Assembly (NCBI GenBank): GCA_900544365.1
Contig: UQVF01000005.1
Span: 12,014-76,013 of the forward strand
Direction: 5' to 3'
Length of the DNA stretch: 64,000 nucleotides
Source of the DNA: an uncultured Veillonella sp.
Lineage (GTDB): Bacteria; Bacillota; Negativicutes; Veillonellales; Veillonellaceae
Position 1 is the first letter of the stretch; each line of letters opens with the position of its first letter. The position numbers were made by a program, and so were the translations under genes. This document shows, in pieces, positions 20,258 through 30,100 of this stretch. Under the pieces are notes generated by a model that made no database searches, was not told the origin of the DNA, and worked only from the letters and a program-made list of their open reading frames with translations.

Positions 20258-21327
20258 TTTGTTCCTCCTTTTACACCTCGTAATAAGGTATCTCGTATTA
20301 CTTGTGCTCGTTGACTGTCACGTTCCTGCGTACCCATCGACTCTTTCCCAACCAATTTGGATAGGAAATTCGGTCTTGTAATGACTAGCATTTCATGAAA
20401 GTTCATGGTAACATTTATTAATTTCATATCTATGCCTAACTGCACATCGCTCAGTAACGACAAGGCTTCTTCTCCTGAAATACGGCGAGCATGGGTCAAG
20501 ATACCATAAGACCTCCACACTGTATCTTCTACGCCTTCTTTATCAGTTGCCCATAATTCAGATCTAGCTTTTTCTTCTTCTTTTACAACGCCTTGTACAA
20601 TCTGTGAAAGCTGTTCAATTGTTGCTTGTTCACTAATTCCCATGGTTTGCTGATTAGAGATTTGATATACATGGCCTAAGCCCTCAGAGCCTTCACCATA
20701 GAGGCCTCGTACAGAATACCCCATACGGATAATACTACGAATAATCCGCTGTAATTTGCCCGTCATCGACAACGCTGGTACATGGACCATCACGGACGCT
20801 CTCATCCCCGTTCCTACATTGGTAGGACAAGCTGTTAAGTACCCAAACTCTTTTGAAAACGCATAATCGTATTTACTTTCAATGGCGTCATCTACAGCTA
20901 TAGCTCGTTCATAGGCTTTTTCTAGTTGCAATCCCAATTCCATCGACTGAATCCGCAAATGATCTTCTTCATTCACCATAATAGAAATACGAGAATCTTC
21001 AGAAATAATAACACTACGTTCTTGGATTTGATTAGCTAAATTTGGAGAAATTAAATGCTTTTCTACTAACACATCTCGTTCAATAGGAGTTAAAGATTCT
21101 AAGTTAATTTTTGAAAAGCTTTTACCATAAGCTGTTTGCAAGGGGGTAATCATAGACCGCATATACCCATCAACCTTAGTTAAATCGTTGATAACTCCTC
21201 GATTCGTAAACGGTATCCCTTTGAAATTTCTTGCTAATCGAATACGACTAGATAACACAATACGATGGTCTAAACCTGTTTCTTTCATCCAAGGCGACAA
21301 CGCCTCATCTAAAATAGTATGTAACAT
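20254..21327 (-). CDS. mcsB: Protein-arginine kinase McsB
   Basis: A 357-residue guanidino-kinase-fold protein: LSSRIRLARNFKGIPF near the start, and the catalytic loop TACPTNVGTGMRASVMVHVP with the essential cysteine at about C167. It phosphorylates arginines, marking proteins for ClpCP and inactivating CtsR. The C-terminal [13 protein letters not shown] end is normal. It sits between mcsA, its activator (9 nt away), and clpC (4 nt overlap). Confidence 0.96.
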   Translation of the reverse strand: MLHTILDEALSPWMKETGLDHRIVLSSRIRLARNFKGIPFTNRGVINDLTKVDGYMRSMITPLQTAYGKSFSKINLESLTPIERDVLVEKHLISPNLANQIQERSVIISEDSRISIMVNEEDHLRIQSMELGLQLEKAYERAIAVDDAIESKYDYAFSKEFGYLTACPTNVGTGMRASVMVHVPALSMTGKLQRIIRSIIRMGYSVRGLYGEGSEGLGHVYQISNQQTMGISEQATIEQLSQIVQGVVKEEEKARSELWATDKEGVEDTVWRSYGILTHARRISGEEALSLLSDVQLGIDMKLINVTMNFHEMLVITRPNFLSKLVGKESMGTQERDSQRAQVIRDTLLRGVKGGTK

Positions 21328-21336
21328 AGACCCTCC

Positions 21337-21855
21337 TTAATTTGATACTTTAGACTGTTCCAAAGACTTAATTTCATCACGAATTTGTGCAGCTCTTTCA
21401 AATTGCTCTTCCTTCACCGCCTGAATCAGCTCATTTCGTAGTTGCTTAATAGTTTGTTCTACTTTCAAGTCTGCGGCCCCTCGTTGAGGGATGCGCCCTT
21501 CGTAAGAAGTAGACCCTTGAATGCGCTTAATTAAGGGAACCAAATGTGCCAGAAAGGCCTCATAGCACTTATCACAACCTAAGCGACCTTGATGATTAAA
21601 TGCCGATATAGTCATTCCACATTGTGGGCAAGCACTCAATTTACTGTTACCTAGCGTACTTTGAGGATACATCACATTGGCAAAAAACTGATTATTAAAA
21701 AAGGTATCATCAAACATAGAGGAAAACATAGCGCCCGTTCCCTGCTCTTTTTGATTCGCACATTGTTGGCAATAATGATGCTCCGCTTTCACTCCATTCA
21801 CAATCGATGTCATATGAACATTAGCATTTTCTTTCCCGCAAGAATCGCATTTCAT
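21337..21855 (-). CDS. mcsA: McsB activator McsA
   Basis: A 172-residue zinc protein with four CXXC pairs (CDSCGKEN, CQQCANQ, CPQCGM, CDKCYEA) and a C-terminal UVR motif (EEQFERAAQIRDEIKSLE) that matches the one in ClpC. In Firmicutes McsA activates McsB and helps control CtsR. It follows ctsR by 3 nt and precedes mcsB by 9 nt. Confidence 0.95.
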   Translation of the reverse strand: MKCDSCGKENANVHMTSIVNGVKAEHHYCQQCANQKEQGTGAMFSSMFDDTFFNNQFFANVMYPQSTLGNSKLSACPQCGMTISAFNHQGRLGCDKCYEAFLAHLVPLIKRIQGSTSYEGRIPQRGAADLKVEQTIKQLRNELIQAVKEEQFERAAQIRDEIKSLEQSKVSN

Positions 21856-21858
21856 AGC

Positions 21859-22335
21859 CTACACCTCCTCATTTACGATATTCATAATAGCTTGATAAAA
21901 ACGCTCTGCTGCTTCCTTTCTACGTTCTACTGGAACATCTTGTAAAATTCTAACAAACGCTTCATGCAACATAGCTGCTTCACGCTTTGTAATGCGCGCT
22001 TCTTGCATATGTTGAAACAGTACCTGATCAATGTGACCAATTGTAATGACGGATTCTTCTTCATTACATTTTGAAGTTTGTTCTAAGGGAATTAGAACTC
22101 GCCTTCTCACTGGCTCCATAACTCTAGTAATCGTGATAGATCCACCTAGTCCTCGTCTGGATTGAACAATGAATCCTCTATCATTAGAAAATCGTGTACT
22201 CAACACATAGCTAATTTGCGAAGGAGCACAATCCAAAGCCTCTGCGAGTTCATTTCTTCTCAGCGTAATACCTTCCTGTTCATCCAATAATTTCGTCAGT
22301 ATAAACTGTTCAATCTTATCTGCTAAAATGCTCAT
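21859..22335 (-). CDS. ctsR: Transcriptional repressor CtsR
   Basis: A 158-residue regulator with the CtsR winged helix (EGITLRRNELAEALDCAPSQISYVLSTRF) and the conserved glycine-rich wing RRGLGGSITI. It represses clp genes by binding GTCAA-type direct repeats, which are present upstream of its own gene. First gene of the operon. Confidence 0.96.
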   Translation of the reverse strand: MSILADKIEQFILTKLLDEQEGITLRRNELAEALDCAPSQISYVLSTRFSNDRGFIVQSRRGLGGSITITRVMEPVRRRVLIPLEQTSKCNEEESVITIGHIDQVLFQHMQEARITKREAAMLHEAFVRILQDVPVERRKEAAERFYQAIMNIVNEEV

Positions 22336-22433
22336 AATATAACCTCATTTCTTCTATTTATGATGTACTATCTACTATAATGCAATCCTGTACATACACA
22401 TCATCAGTCATTATATACACAGAACATCTATTT

Positions 22434-22512
22434 TTGACTTTTTGCTCTTTTCTATGGTTAGAGTATATCTGACTTTTTGACCTTTGTCAAATATTTTTTT
22501 GACTTTTTGACT
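22434..22512 (-). promoter_or_regulatory. ctsR operon promoter with three CtsR-like operators
   Basis: Minus-strand promoter: -35 TTGACA (22490-22485), 17 nt spacer, -10 TATACT (22467-22462). The spacer is itself an operator-like pair (GGTCAAAAAGTCAGA, 22482-22468). Two more pairs flank it: AGTCAAAAAGTCAAA at 22512-22498 and a weaker AGCAAAAAGTCAAA at 22448-22434. Binding of CtsR here would block RNA polymerase. The heptads repeat every 8 nt rather than the 10 nt of the published consensus. Confidence 0.85.
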
Positions 22513-22784
22513 ATTTAGTTAAAAAAATAAAACTAAATGCTATGTACCATGCGTCATCTCACGATACATTAACACAGAAAAAGGTAGCCCTTCCATTGGA
22601 AAAGCTACCTTTTTTTATGTCAGCAAACAATATCACTCTTACAAATATCAACCTTATATCTAGTTATACTTCTTGTGTTAGGTTTTTGTTTTGTGTATTT
22701 TATATTTGTGTTAGGTTTTGTGTGTTTTATGTTTTATATGGTTAGGTTTCTTTAACTTGATATAAAATTCTTACTTTACTGTAA
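22513..22784. other. Intergenic region with hairpin and low-complexity repeats
   Basis: A bidirectional hairpin at 22577-22616 (AAAGGTAGC paired with GCTACCTTT, T-run on the plus side, A/T run on the minus side) could terminate ferritin readthrough before ctsR. From 22671 to 22750 there is an imperfect T/G-rich tandem repeat built on GTGTTAGGTTTTGT. A short plus-strand frame through it has no ribosome site and is biased by the repeat. Confidence 0.5.
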
Positions 22785-22799
22785 GAGTGAGTGTATCAA

Positions 22800-23285
22800 T
22801 TATTGACGGCTACCTAATTTGGAGTCCAAGAATAATTGGGCAGAACGGCTATCTTGTGCAAATGTAAATTGATCTACTAAGTCAGTTGCATTAGCTTCTT
22901 CTTCTACTTGTTCTTCTACGAACCAATTCAAGAAAGATACTGTTGCATAATCTTTTTCTTCTAATGCTAAAGCATATAAGTTGTGGATTTTTCCAGTAAT
23001 CATTTGCTCATGAGATAATACAGCTTTTGCTACATCTAAAGGATTAGTCAAAGTAGATGCTGTATTTTTTACATCACCTAATGTTACTTTTTCATTATTG
23101 CTTTGTAAGTAATCAATAAATTTGAAAGCGTGAGTTAATTCTTCTTGGTATTGTGCACGTAACCATGCAGAGAAACCTTTGAAGTTTGCATCAGCCATAG
23201 CTAAGGAAAGTGCTAAATATGTGGATGCTGCATTAAATTCGAAAATTACTTGTTCGTTAAGAGCTTGTGCTACTTTTTGATTCAT
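22800..23285 (-). CDS. ftnA: Ferritin (non-haem, FtnA type)
   Basis: A 161-residue four-helix-bundle ferritin: NEQVIFEFNAASTYLALS carries the first metal-ligand glutamate, and YQEELTHAFKFIDYL the E..H pair, followed by EEQVEEEANATDL. It stores iron in a 24-subunit shell in the cytoplasm. The start at 23285 (MNQKVAQALNEQ) has SD GAGGT; an upstream ATG overlaps the SD. The promoter lies at 23353-23381. Confidence 0.94.
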   Translation of the reverse strand: MNQKVAQALNEQVIFEFNAASTYLALSLAMADANFKGFSAWLRAQYQEELTHAFKFIDYLQSNNEKVTLGDVKNTASTLTNPLDVAKAVLSHEQMITGKIHNLYALALEEKDYATVSFLNWFVEEQVEEEANATDLVDQFTFAQDSRSAQLFLDSKLGSRQ

Positions 23286-23352
23286 CTTTTTATACCTCAT
23301 ATATACTTATATAAATTAAATTAAAATCGATATGTTCTCATATCTTGAGTTC

Positions 23353-23381
23353 ATTATATCAGACAAATCGAAATAAATCAA
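23353..23381 (-). promoter_or_regulatory. Ferritin promoter with downstream palindrome
   Basis: Minus-strand -35 TTGATT (23381-23376), 17 nt spacer, -10 TATAAT (23358-23353). Just downstream, at 23329-23344, is a perfect palindrome GATATG-AGAA-CATATC, a possible operator in the untranslated leader. The regulator is not known. Confidence 0.7.
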
Positions 23382-23556
23382 TCTTCTTTTTCTATTTTTT
23401 TCGATTTTTTATCATTTATTTTAAATTTTGATAACAACCATAAGTTATACAGAATGAAATGCTCAATCATTCATGCATAGCTTACTAAAAGAGAGTATAC
23501 TATCTATGCAAGAACTTTTATTATATATACCATTATACACATTGGAGGTGAGATGT

Positions 23557-24597
23557 ATGATGAATCTAATCAGTCGTGCTTTTACCCGAGCAAAACAAAA
23601 TCTATGTTCCCATAAGGTAAAAGTGTATATCGTATCTGGCTTTTTAGGTGCTGGAAAGACAACATTTATTCAACAACTCATACAAGAATTGCCAGATCCA
23701 ACAAGAATTTTAGTATTAGAGAATGATTTTGGCCAAGTGAACTTAGATGGAGCCATTCTTCGAGAAAAAGGATATACCGTTCGTGAACTTACATCTGGTT
23801 GCATTTGTTGTAGTTTAGCAGGAGATTTCCGTAGAGCTTTAGTAGATATTTTAGACACTCAAGATGTGGATTATATTATTATTGAACCATCTGGGGTTAG
23901 CCAATTATCGGACATTCTCGCCATTTGTAAGGATTCATCCATTGCTAAACGCATTGAACTCACTGGTTGTGTATCCATTGTGGATGCCATGCGAGCCCCT
24001 ATGTATTATAAAAACTTTGGAGTCTTCTTTAAAGATCAAATTGCTTACTCTAGCCAAGTCTTTATTAGCCATCAAGAGGATGAGGACCTGTTACAAAAAA
24101 CCTTGGAAATTATTCGTCATCTAAATCCATCAGCACCTATCTATATCGTGCCATGGAAAGAGATTCAACTTGCAAAATATATTTCCATGTACCCGCGAGA
24201 ACAAGCTATCTCCTCTTTATCAGCTAGCAAGAATATTGAAAATCACAAAGGTCATCATACAGCTCGGAATCACCCTGAGATTCCTCACCATGACCACATT
24301 GCTCATCACGCACAGGCCAAAGATGCTTTCTTAACATGTACTATAGAATGCACCTTACCTCGCACCATCGATGAATGGCAAGTTCATTTGAAAGCCCTCA
24401 TCGAAACGAATACAATTGGTCATATCTTACGCTTGAAAGGATGTATCCCTCTTTCCACAGGTGGGCAAGCTTTGGTACAATACAATGGAACTGGTTTAGA
24501 GATTACTCCTACCACATTACATGATTCATATTTAACCATCATTGGTCCTTCTTTGAACAATGATGCGTTGCAGTCTTTTATTAATGGAACAATGTAA
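23557..24597 (+). CDS. CobW/COG0523-family metal GTPase
   Basis: A 346-residue GTPase: P-loop GFLGAGKTTF, LENDFGQVNLDG, the COG0523 metal motif CICCSLAGDF (CXCC), and EPSGVS. A His-rich stretch (KGHHTARNHPEIPHHDHIAHH) precedes the C-terminal CobW domain. These proteins deliver metals, usually zinc or cobalt, to client proteins. The start at 23557 has SD GGAGGT seven bases upstream; the frame extends further upstream without a better site. The next gene, 5 nt away, encodes a related P-loop fused to a permease. Metal specificity cannot be read; zinc is a guess from the His-rich linker. Confidence 0.88.
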   Translation: MMNLISRAFTRAKQNLCSHKVKVYIVSGFLGAGKTTFIQQLIQELPDPTRILVLENDFGQVNLDGAILREKGYTVRELTSGCICCSLAGDFRRALVDILDTQDVDYIIIEPSGVSQLSDILAICKDSSIAKRIELTGCVSIVDAMRAPMYYKNFGVFFKDQIAYSSQVFISHQEDEDLLQKTLEIIRHLNPSAPIYIVPWKEIQLAKYISMYPREQAISSLSASKNIENHKGHHTARNHPEIPHHDHIAHHAQAKDAFLTCTIECTLPRTIDEWQVHLKALIETNTIGHILRLKGCIPLSTGGQALVQYNGTGLEITPTTLHDSYLTIIGPSLNNDALQSFINGTM

Positions 24598-24602
24598 CAC
24601 CT

Positions 24603-26090
24603 ATGAAAACTATCCCCACCTATGTAGTGATGGGCTTTCTTAGTTCAGGTAAGACAAGCGCCATCACTGCTGGTATTGAAAGTCATAAAATTTCAAATGT
24701 TCTTCTCTTTCAGTTTGAGCAGGGCTTACAAAGTCCTGCTCTTTCCAACGAAAGAGTGCATACTTTCTCCATCGACGATGATCCCAAGAATACTATCTCT
24801 GCTTGTCAGCAAGTATTACAAGATCGTCAGTATCGTGAACTTTGGATCGAATGGAATGGCATGGGCTCCTTAGAAAGTTTTGAAGAACTTTTTCTACACT
24901 CTCCCTTAGGAGATCTGTTAAACATTAAACATATTTATTATGTGACCCATCCAGAATGGGTGAAGTCACAATTACCGTATTTAGGGGAAATTCCCCTTTC
25001 ACAAATTCGCTATAGCGATAGAGTCATACTGAGCAACACTACGCAAGAAAAGGCTAAAGAGTATACTGAATTAGCTCCTAATAGTACTTGGATTGCCTGC
25101 CAAGATGTGAAGCAATGGCCTATCACAAAACCTATACAAATCTCTAAACCTAGATGGAAACACTATGCAATCATTCCTATCCTATTAGCCTTGGGATATA
25201 TGTTTTATGCACAGCCTAATTGGCTAACCATGACCACAGCCATCTTATTACAGATGATACCATTTTTACTTTTAGGGACTGGCATATCCGTCATCGTAGA
25301 ACAATATGCCTCTCCCTATCGCATTGAGAAATATCTACATCGTTCTCCTATGTTCGCCTATATACTAGCTATTATCATGGCTTGTACTATGCCACTCTGT
25401 GATTGCGCGGTAATCCCTATCTTACGCAGCCTAACACGGCAAGGTATGGAACCGAAAGTTAGTCTATTCTTTACGATGATTAGTCCTTTGCTAAATCCCA
25501 TTGTACTACTCTCCACTTATTATGCGTTCCCAAAAGAACCTATAATACTCTGGGGACGACCGTTACTAGGAATTTTGCTAGCTTTCATTGTAAGCCAATA
25601 TTGTGGTCCTCGTATCTACGGTCATACCGATGCATTCCCTCCATGGAAACAATTAACTCTAGTAAAATCGCTGTCAAAAGACATAGGATTTTTCGGAAGA
25701 TTACAAGAAGAAACCTTACGCCTATTGCCCTTTATCATAATTGGGTCTATACTAAGTAGTGGATTACAATTATTTTTACCTAAACAATGGTTACAAGATA
25801 TATCCTTATCTGGTTCCATTTTAGTCATCTTCGGTATGATGGCACTCGCCTTTTGCGTATCCATCTGCTCTACTGCAGATGCCATTATCGCTCGGTCCTT
25901 TATGAACGTCATTCCTTTACCAGGAATCTTGGCATTTTTGCTGTTTGGACCTTTATTAGACATTAAAAACTACGTCTTATTACGAAATCTGTTCCCTAAT
26001 TCCTTTGTGAAAGTATATAGTATTTCCATTATTCTGGGAACAATGATTATATGTATACTATTTTCAACCATAGGAGGTTATGCACTATGA
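24603..26090 (+). CDS. COG0523-like P-loop domain fused to ArsP/DUF318-type permease
   Basis: A 495-residue fusion. Residues 1-170 look like a reduced CobW-type domain with P-loop GFLSSGKTS, but I see no CXCC motif, so this half may have lost metal transfer. From about residue 195 there are eight or more membrane segments, with the permease signature CTMPLCDCAVIPI and TMISPLLNPIVLLS typical of the DUF318/ArsP permease family. It overlaps the next gene (TIGR03943 type) by 4 nt. Such permease/TIGR03943 pairs are usually divisomal neighbours in metal or acid-stress operons; transport of a metal ion is inferred. Confidence 0.8.
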   Translation: MKTIPTYVVMGFLSSGKTSAITAGIESHKISNVLLFQFEQGLQSPALSNERVHTFSIDDDPKNTISACQQVLQDRQYRELWIEWNGMGSLESFEELFLHSPLGDLLNIKHIYYVTHPEWVKSQLPYLGEIPLSQIRYSDRVILSNTTQEKAKEYTELAPNSTWIACQDVKQWPITKPIQISKPRWKHYAIIPILLALGYMFYAQPNWLTMTTAILLQMIPFLLLGTGISVIVEQYASPYRIEKYLHRSPMFAYILAIIMACTMPLCDCAVIPILRSLTRQGMEPKVSLFFTMISPLLNPIVLLSTYYAFPKEPIILWGRPLLGILLAFIVSQYCGPRIYGHTDAFPPWKQLTLVKSLSKDIGFFGRLQEETLRLLPFIIIGSILSSGLQLFLPKQWLQDISLSGSILVIFGMMALAFCVSICSTADAIIARSFMNVIPLPGILAFLLFGPLLDIKNYVLLRNLFPNSFVKVYSISIILGTMIICILFSTIGGYAL

Positions 26091-26845
26091 AATACATTCC
26101 TACAATTAACATCCACGCAGCGGTAGAAATCGTAGCCTCTGCTAGTTGCAGCCTGTCTTTGTTGTATTTATTAACAACAGGCTCCATCTATCGTTTAATT
26201 GCCCCTAATTCCTATATCATCGCCTTGCTATGGGCATTAACGTTACTATTATTGTGGAGCACGATTAAAGCGAGTAAAAACATATTCCGTAGATCCTATG
26301 GATCTTCGTATCGAAACGCTATCCTCTACGGATTATGTACATTGCTCTTAAGTCCATCTATCTTCCATGCCCAAGCCTTTGCTTTACCAGCAGAAGAACC
26401 GGTGGACCAAGTCATTTCCATTACCAAAGAACCGGTTCCAACGAATGATTACAAAAATATTGGCGATGGTATCGATGACACTCATCGTCACATTACCTTA
26501 ACATCTAAAAATTATTACGATACAATTTTGAAAGTATCTAATCACATCGAGAAATATAAAGGATATACGGTAACCGCTACAGGCTACATTTCCTATCATG
26601 ACAAAGCATTACAAGGAAACGACTTTGTATTAGCTCGCGATTTAATGATTTGTTGCGTAGCAGATATGTCCCCATTTGGATTGCCTACTGAATATTCCTC
26701 TTCTACACCATTATTAGAACATAGTTGGTACACTATGGAAGGAACCATCAGCACACGCAACTTCCACGGCGTAGAACAACCATACATCATAAACAGCAAA
26801 ATTACACAAGCCGATGCTATCGATGGATATATTTTCCCTAACTAA
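26087..26845 (+). CDS. TIGR03943-family permease partner
   Basis: A 252-residue protein with two or three N-terminal membrane segments, a Pro-rich hinge, and a soluble C-terminal domain containing YKGYTVTATGYISYHDKA, FVLARDLMICCVADMSPFGLP and WYTMEGTIS. This layout fits the TIGR03943/DUF1980 family that accompanies DUF318 permeases. The start at 26087 has SD AGGAGG and overlaps the permease stop (ATGA), so the two are coupled. A terminator follows. Confidence 0.8.
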   Translation: MKYIPTINIHAAVEIVASASCSLSLLYLLTTGSIYRLIAPNSYIIALLWALTLLLLWSTIKASKNIFRRSYGSSYRNAILYGLCTLLLSPSIFHAQAFALPAEEPVDQVISITKEPVPTNDYKNIGDGIDDTHRHITLTSKNYYDTILKVSNHIEKYKGYTVTATGYISYHDKALQGNDFVLARDLMICCVADMSPFGLPTEYSSSTPLLEHSWYTMEGTISTRNFHGVEQPYIINSKITQADAIDGYIFPN

Positions 26846-26860
26846 ATAACAGTAAAAATT

Positions 26861-26890
26861 CGCACATCAGATCATTCTGGTGTGCGTTTC
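26861..26890 (+). terminator. Terminator of the CobW-permease operon
   Basis: CGCACATCAGA pairs with TCTGGTGTGCG (one G-U) around a 4 nt loop, followed by TTTCTTA, 16 nt after the stop. Confidence 0.8.
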
Positions 26891-26954
26891 TTATCATATT
26901 TTCTATACACTATCTATTTGCAGTTATATAATAAACATATAGGAGGGGACTATT

Positions 26955-27125
26955 ATGGAACAGTCAAATTTAAAAAATAATGTTGTCTTAAAAAATGAAC
27001 CTCATCATTCCGTTAAGGTAAGAGTAGACCCGTTTTACTCTAAAGAAAACCTTCAATACATTAGGGATGGAATTGCTGCACTAGATGCAGGATTAGGTGT
27101 TGAACATGATATTAAAGATGCATAA
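26955..27125 (+). CDS. Small hypothetical protein, 56 residues
   Basis: An ATG at 26955 with an excellent SD (AGGAGGGG, seven bases upstream) opens a 56-codon frame ending TAA at 27125, followed directly by a terminator. The protein begins MEQSNLKNNVV, has a middle segment SVKVRVDPFYSKENLQYI and ends ALDAGLGVEHDIKDA. The tail is reminiscent of small antitoxin-type proteins, but no toxin gene is adjacent and I cannot place it in a family. The ribosome site and the terminator support coding. Confidence 0.6.
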   Translation: MEQSNLKNNVVLKNEPHHSVKVRVDPFYSKENLQYIRDGIAALDAGLGVEHDIKDA

Positions 27126-27131
27126 ACTAAT

Positions 27132-27175
27132 AAAAGCCATGCTCTATCTGGTTTCTCAGATAAGGTATGGCTTTT
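27132..27175. terminator. Bidirectional terminator hairpin
   Basis: A 44 bp hairpin between the convergent small gene and the TonB receptor. AAAAGCCATGC...CTATCTG pairs with CAGATA...TATGGCTTTT, giving T-runs on both strands. A related 44 bp hairpin lies at 32032-32075. Confidence 0.85.
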
Positions 27176-27187
27176 ACCATTTATAGA

Positions 27188-30100
27188 TTAAAATTTATAT
27201 TCGACAGCTATCTTAGTATAATCACCTAAGTCAAATTTTTCTCCTCCATATAAAGTATCTCTACTATGAATACCTTTTGCATTAAATGTATAAGATGCAT
27301 ATACATTAACATCCTGTAATGGCGTATATCTACCTCCTACAGTAAAGCTTTGTACACCATCTAAATAACGATCTGGCAATGAATTAGTTCCATTACCACC
27401 GATAAATGATCCATGCTCAAAGTATTTATAGTCTGCATATGCATTCCAGGAACCAACATATTTCTGTTCTGGATGACCCACATCTAACCGAATCGTCCAG
27501 AATTTAGGGTATGAACCAATGCGTCTACCTTTGGAAGTAATAACACTATTATCATAGGTATATTGATTTTCACCATTTAAATATTTACCAAAAGATGTTC
27601 TATTTTGCCCTATATCTGCTGACACAGTTAACGTATCAGATGGCTTCCATACTAGTCCTACTCCGATTACATTAGCTATCTGATTATATTGATATACATC
27701 ATTTCCAGAAGTATTCGCATACTGCAATGTATGAATCGAATCCTGTATTGATCGCATATACCAAGCTTGTACACCCCAGTGATTATTTATTTGATGTTTG
27801 AGTTGTGTAAAGAACGCTTTATTAACAGATGGAATCGTATCTTGAACAAGTACATTACCAACAATAGGAACACGATACCCTTCTTGTTCTAACAGGTGTA
27901 AAGGAAGTGAACTATTATTCTCCGGTTTCCACAGCTCACTCGCTAACAACAACAAGACACGTTTAGCTAATGGCGAAATATTACTCTTCACGAATCCAGT
28001 TGCTCTAGATCCATTAGGTAGTTTCTTAGTCAATGTCATCCATGCTGTATCTTTATTCCAAAGCGATGTAATTGCTTTTGCTTTCGCTTCCTCTTGTGTC
28101 ATGCGAACAAATTTGGAAGCATCAAATTTAGATGCCATTATTCCACCGTACCGTTTACCACGATTTGTCGTTCCCAAATCCTCTAGTACATCATTTCCTA
28201 AATAGGTTCCATACCCGTAAAAGTCTGAATGTAATTTATAGGATCCATCTTTTAACAAGCCAGAGTTAGATACATACCTGGACCAATCCTCTTTATTTTC
28301 TCCTACTTGCATTGTTACATCCCAAGCTTTTGTGGCATCTTTTTCTAACAATGCTGTATCATTAGAAGCACTCTTAGTATATACTTGTGGCAAGTCCGTA
28401 GTCATATATTCACCTACAACTTGACCAGCCGTATTAGTAACAGTCACTTTCCTCCATATGAAACTATTCATATAGTATTGACCACTTCGATCATGTAATT
28501 TTTCATACAATTTAGGGTCATCTTTTTCAATGACCTTCATATATGTATCTATAACTGCTTTTTCCTCTTCTGGAGATTGAGCTGCTTCTAGTTTATCCCG
28601 TAGCGTTTTAAAATTATTTACATGCACACTACCATCTGTATACTCTCCTGTTAAGCCTGTCTTATCAAATGAACCTTGTCCTAACCATTCATCTTTTGTT
28701 GGTGGTCTACTAAATGATGTTTTAACAGCATGTGTATAAGCAGAATCGGTAATACCCGTACTACGACGGAAATCTCCATATCCCATTCGTACTTCTGTCA
28801 TCGGGCTTGACCATATGGCTCTCACACCATCATAGGAATCATTAAACCAGTATCCAGTCGTGCCAAAGGCTTCATATAAACGACCAAGCGACCATTTCCA
28901 GTCATTCTTATGATGATTGACTTCTAATCGTTTTACCGTTACTGATTGTATGCCTGCATGCGTTCCAGCATCAATTGACTGTTCTTTTCCCTTATATGAT
29001 TTAGTCTCTACCGCAACATCTATCGAGGTATCTTTAGTCACAGTTCCTTTCACTCCTACCTGTACTGAGGAACTATAACCATGATTAGCCTTTTCTAAAT
29101 AATTTTTATATGCATTTCCAATGGTGCTTGTTGCTGTCACTCTAGCCTCTGTAGGTTTTTCTTTACCTGTAAAACTACTCCACGCACCATGATAGGACCC
29201 GTAAAATGTAAGAGGTTCTTGGATAGATTCTTGACGGATGAACCAATTCAACGGCATATTAAAAGTTTTCTGTGATAACCTTGTAATTCCTTGGTAGCTG
29301 CGTTCACTACTATCCGCCCCAAATTTCATGTGTAAACCTACTTTATACATTCGCTCTTGATGAGCTTGGGCATCATCACGATGATTAAAGATATTATCAA
29401 CACCTATGTAGGCAAGGGAATCTTTTCCTATTTTCTTTTGGATCATAGCATTCCAAATAGCAAAGCTTTTACTTTCGTAAGTTTGTTTCCCTTTTTCTGC
29501 AAAAGCATATTGTGAATCTCCATTGCCCAAATCATTATGTACATAGTTACCATTATTAGCAATGGTATTACTATCTAACATATGAATATAGTAATCTCCC
29601 CAAAGAGATGCTTGCCAACCAGATTTTTTATTTTCATACTGCAATCCTATATCGATTTTGTGTACAGGTTTATTTAATAACTGTGCCGGCATCGTAGGAT
29701 CACTGATATTACGAGCGTGCAAATAAGTATAGCCGAGTCGTGTAGAAAGGTTGGTATTGAGGGCATATTTTATTTCTCCTTCTACGCCTGTAATTTCAGC
29801 TTTCCCTATATTTTTAAAGCTATAAATCATATCTGGAGGAGTCATCCATGTATTCTTACCTGCATCTGGATTAAAATTCATCAACTTCCCGGTAAAATAG
29901 GTTGTCATATAATTTTTTATATCATTATGGAACACCATCATACGACTGTGTAATCGTTTCATATCATATTCAAAACCAAGGTCTACATTGATAGATTTTT
30001 CTGGTTTTAAATTAGGATTGCCAATCCAATAATAACCTAACTTACCAACACCAAAATCATATGGCATCCCGGCATACATTTCCCAGTTATAGTATGATTC

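Noticed and set aside
22542..22745. Plus-strand frame of 67 codons
   Set aside because: Mostly a hairpin plus T/G-rich tandem repeat; Phe/Cys/Val bias reflects base composition.
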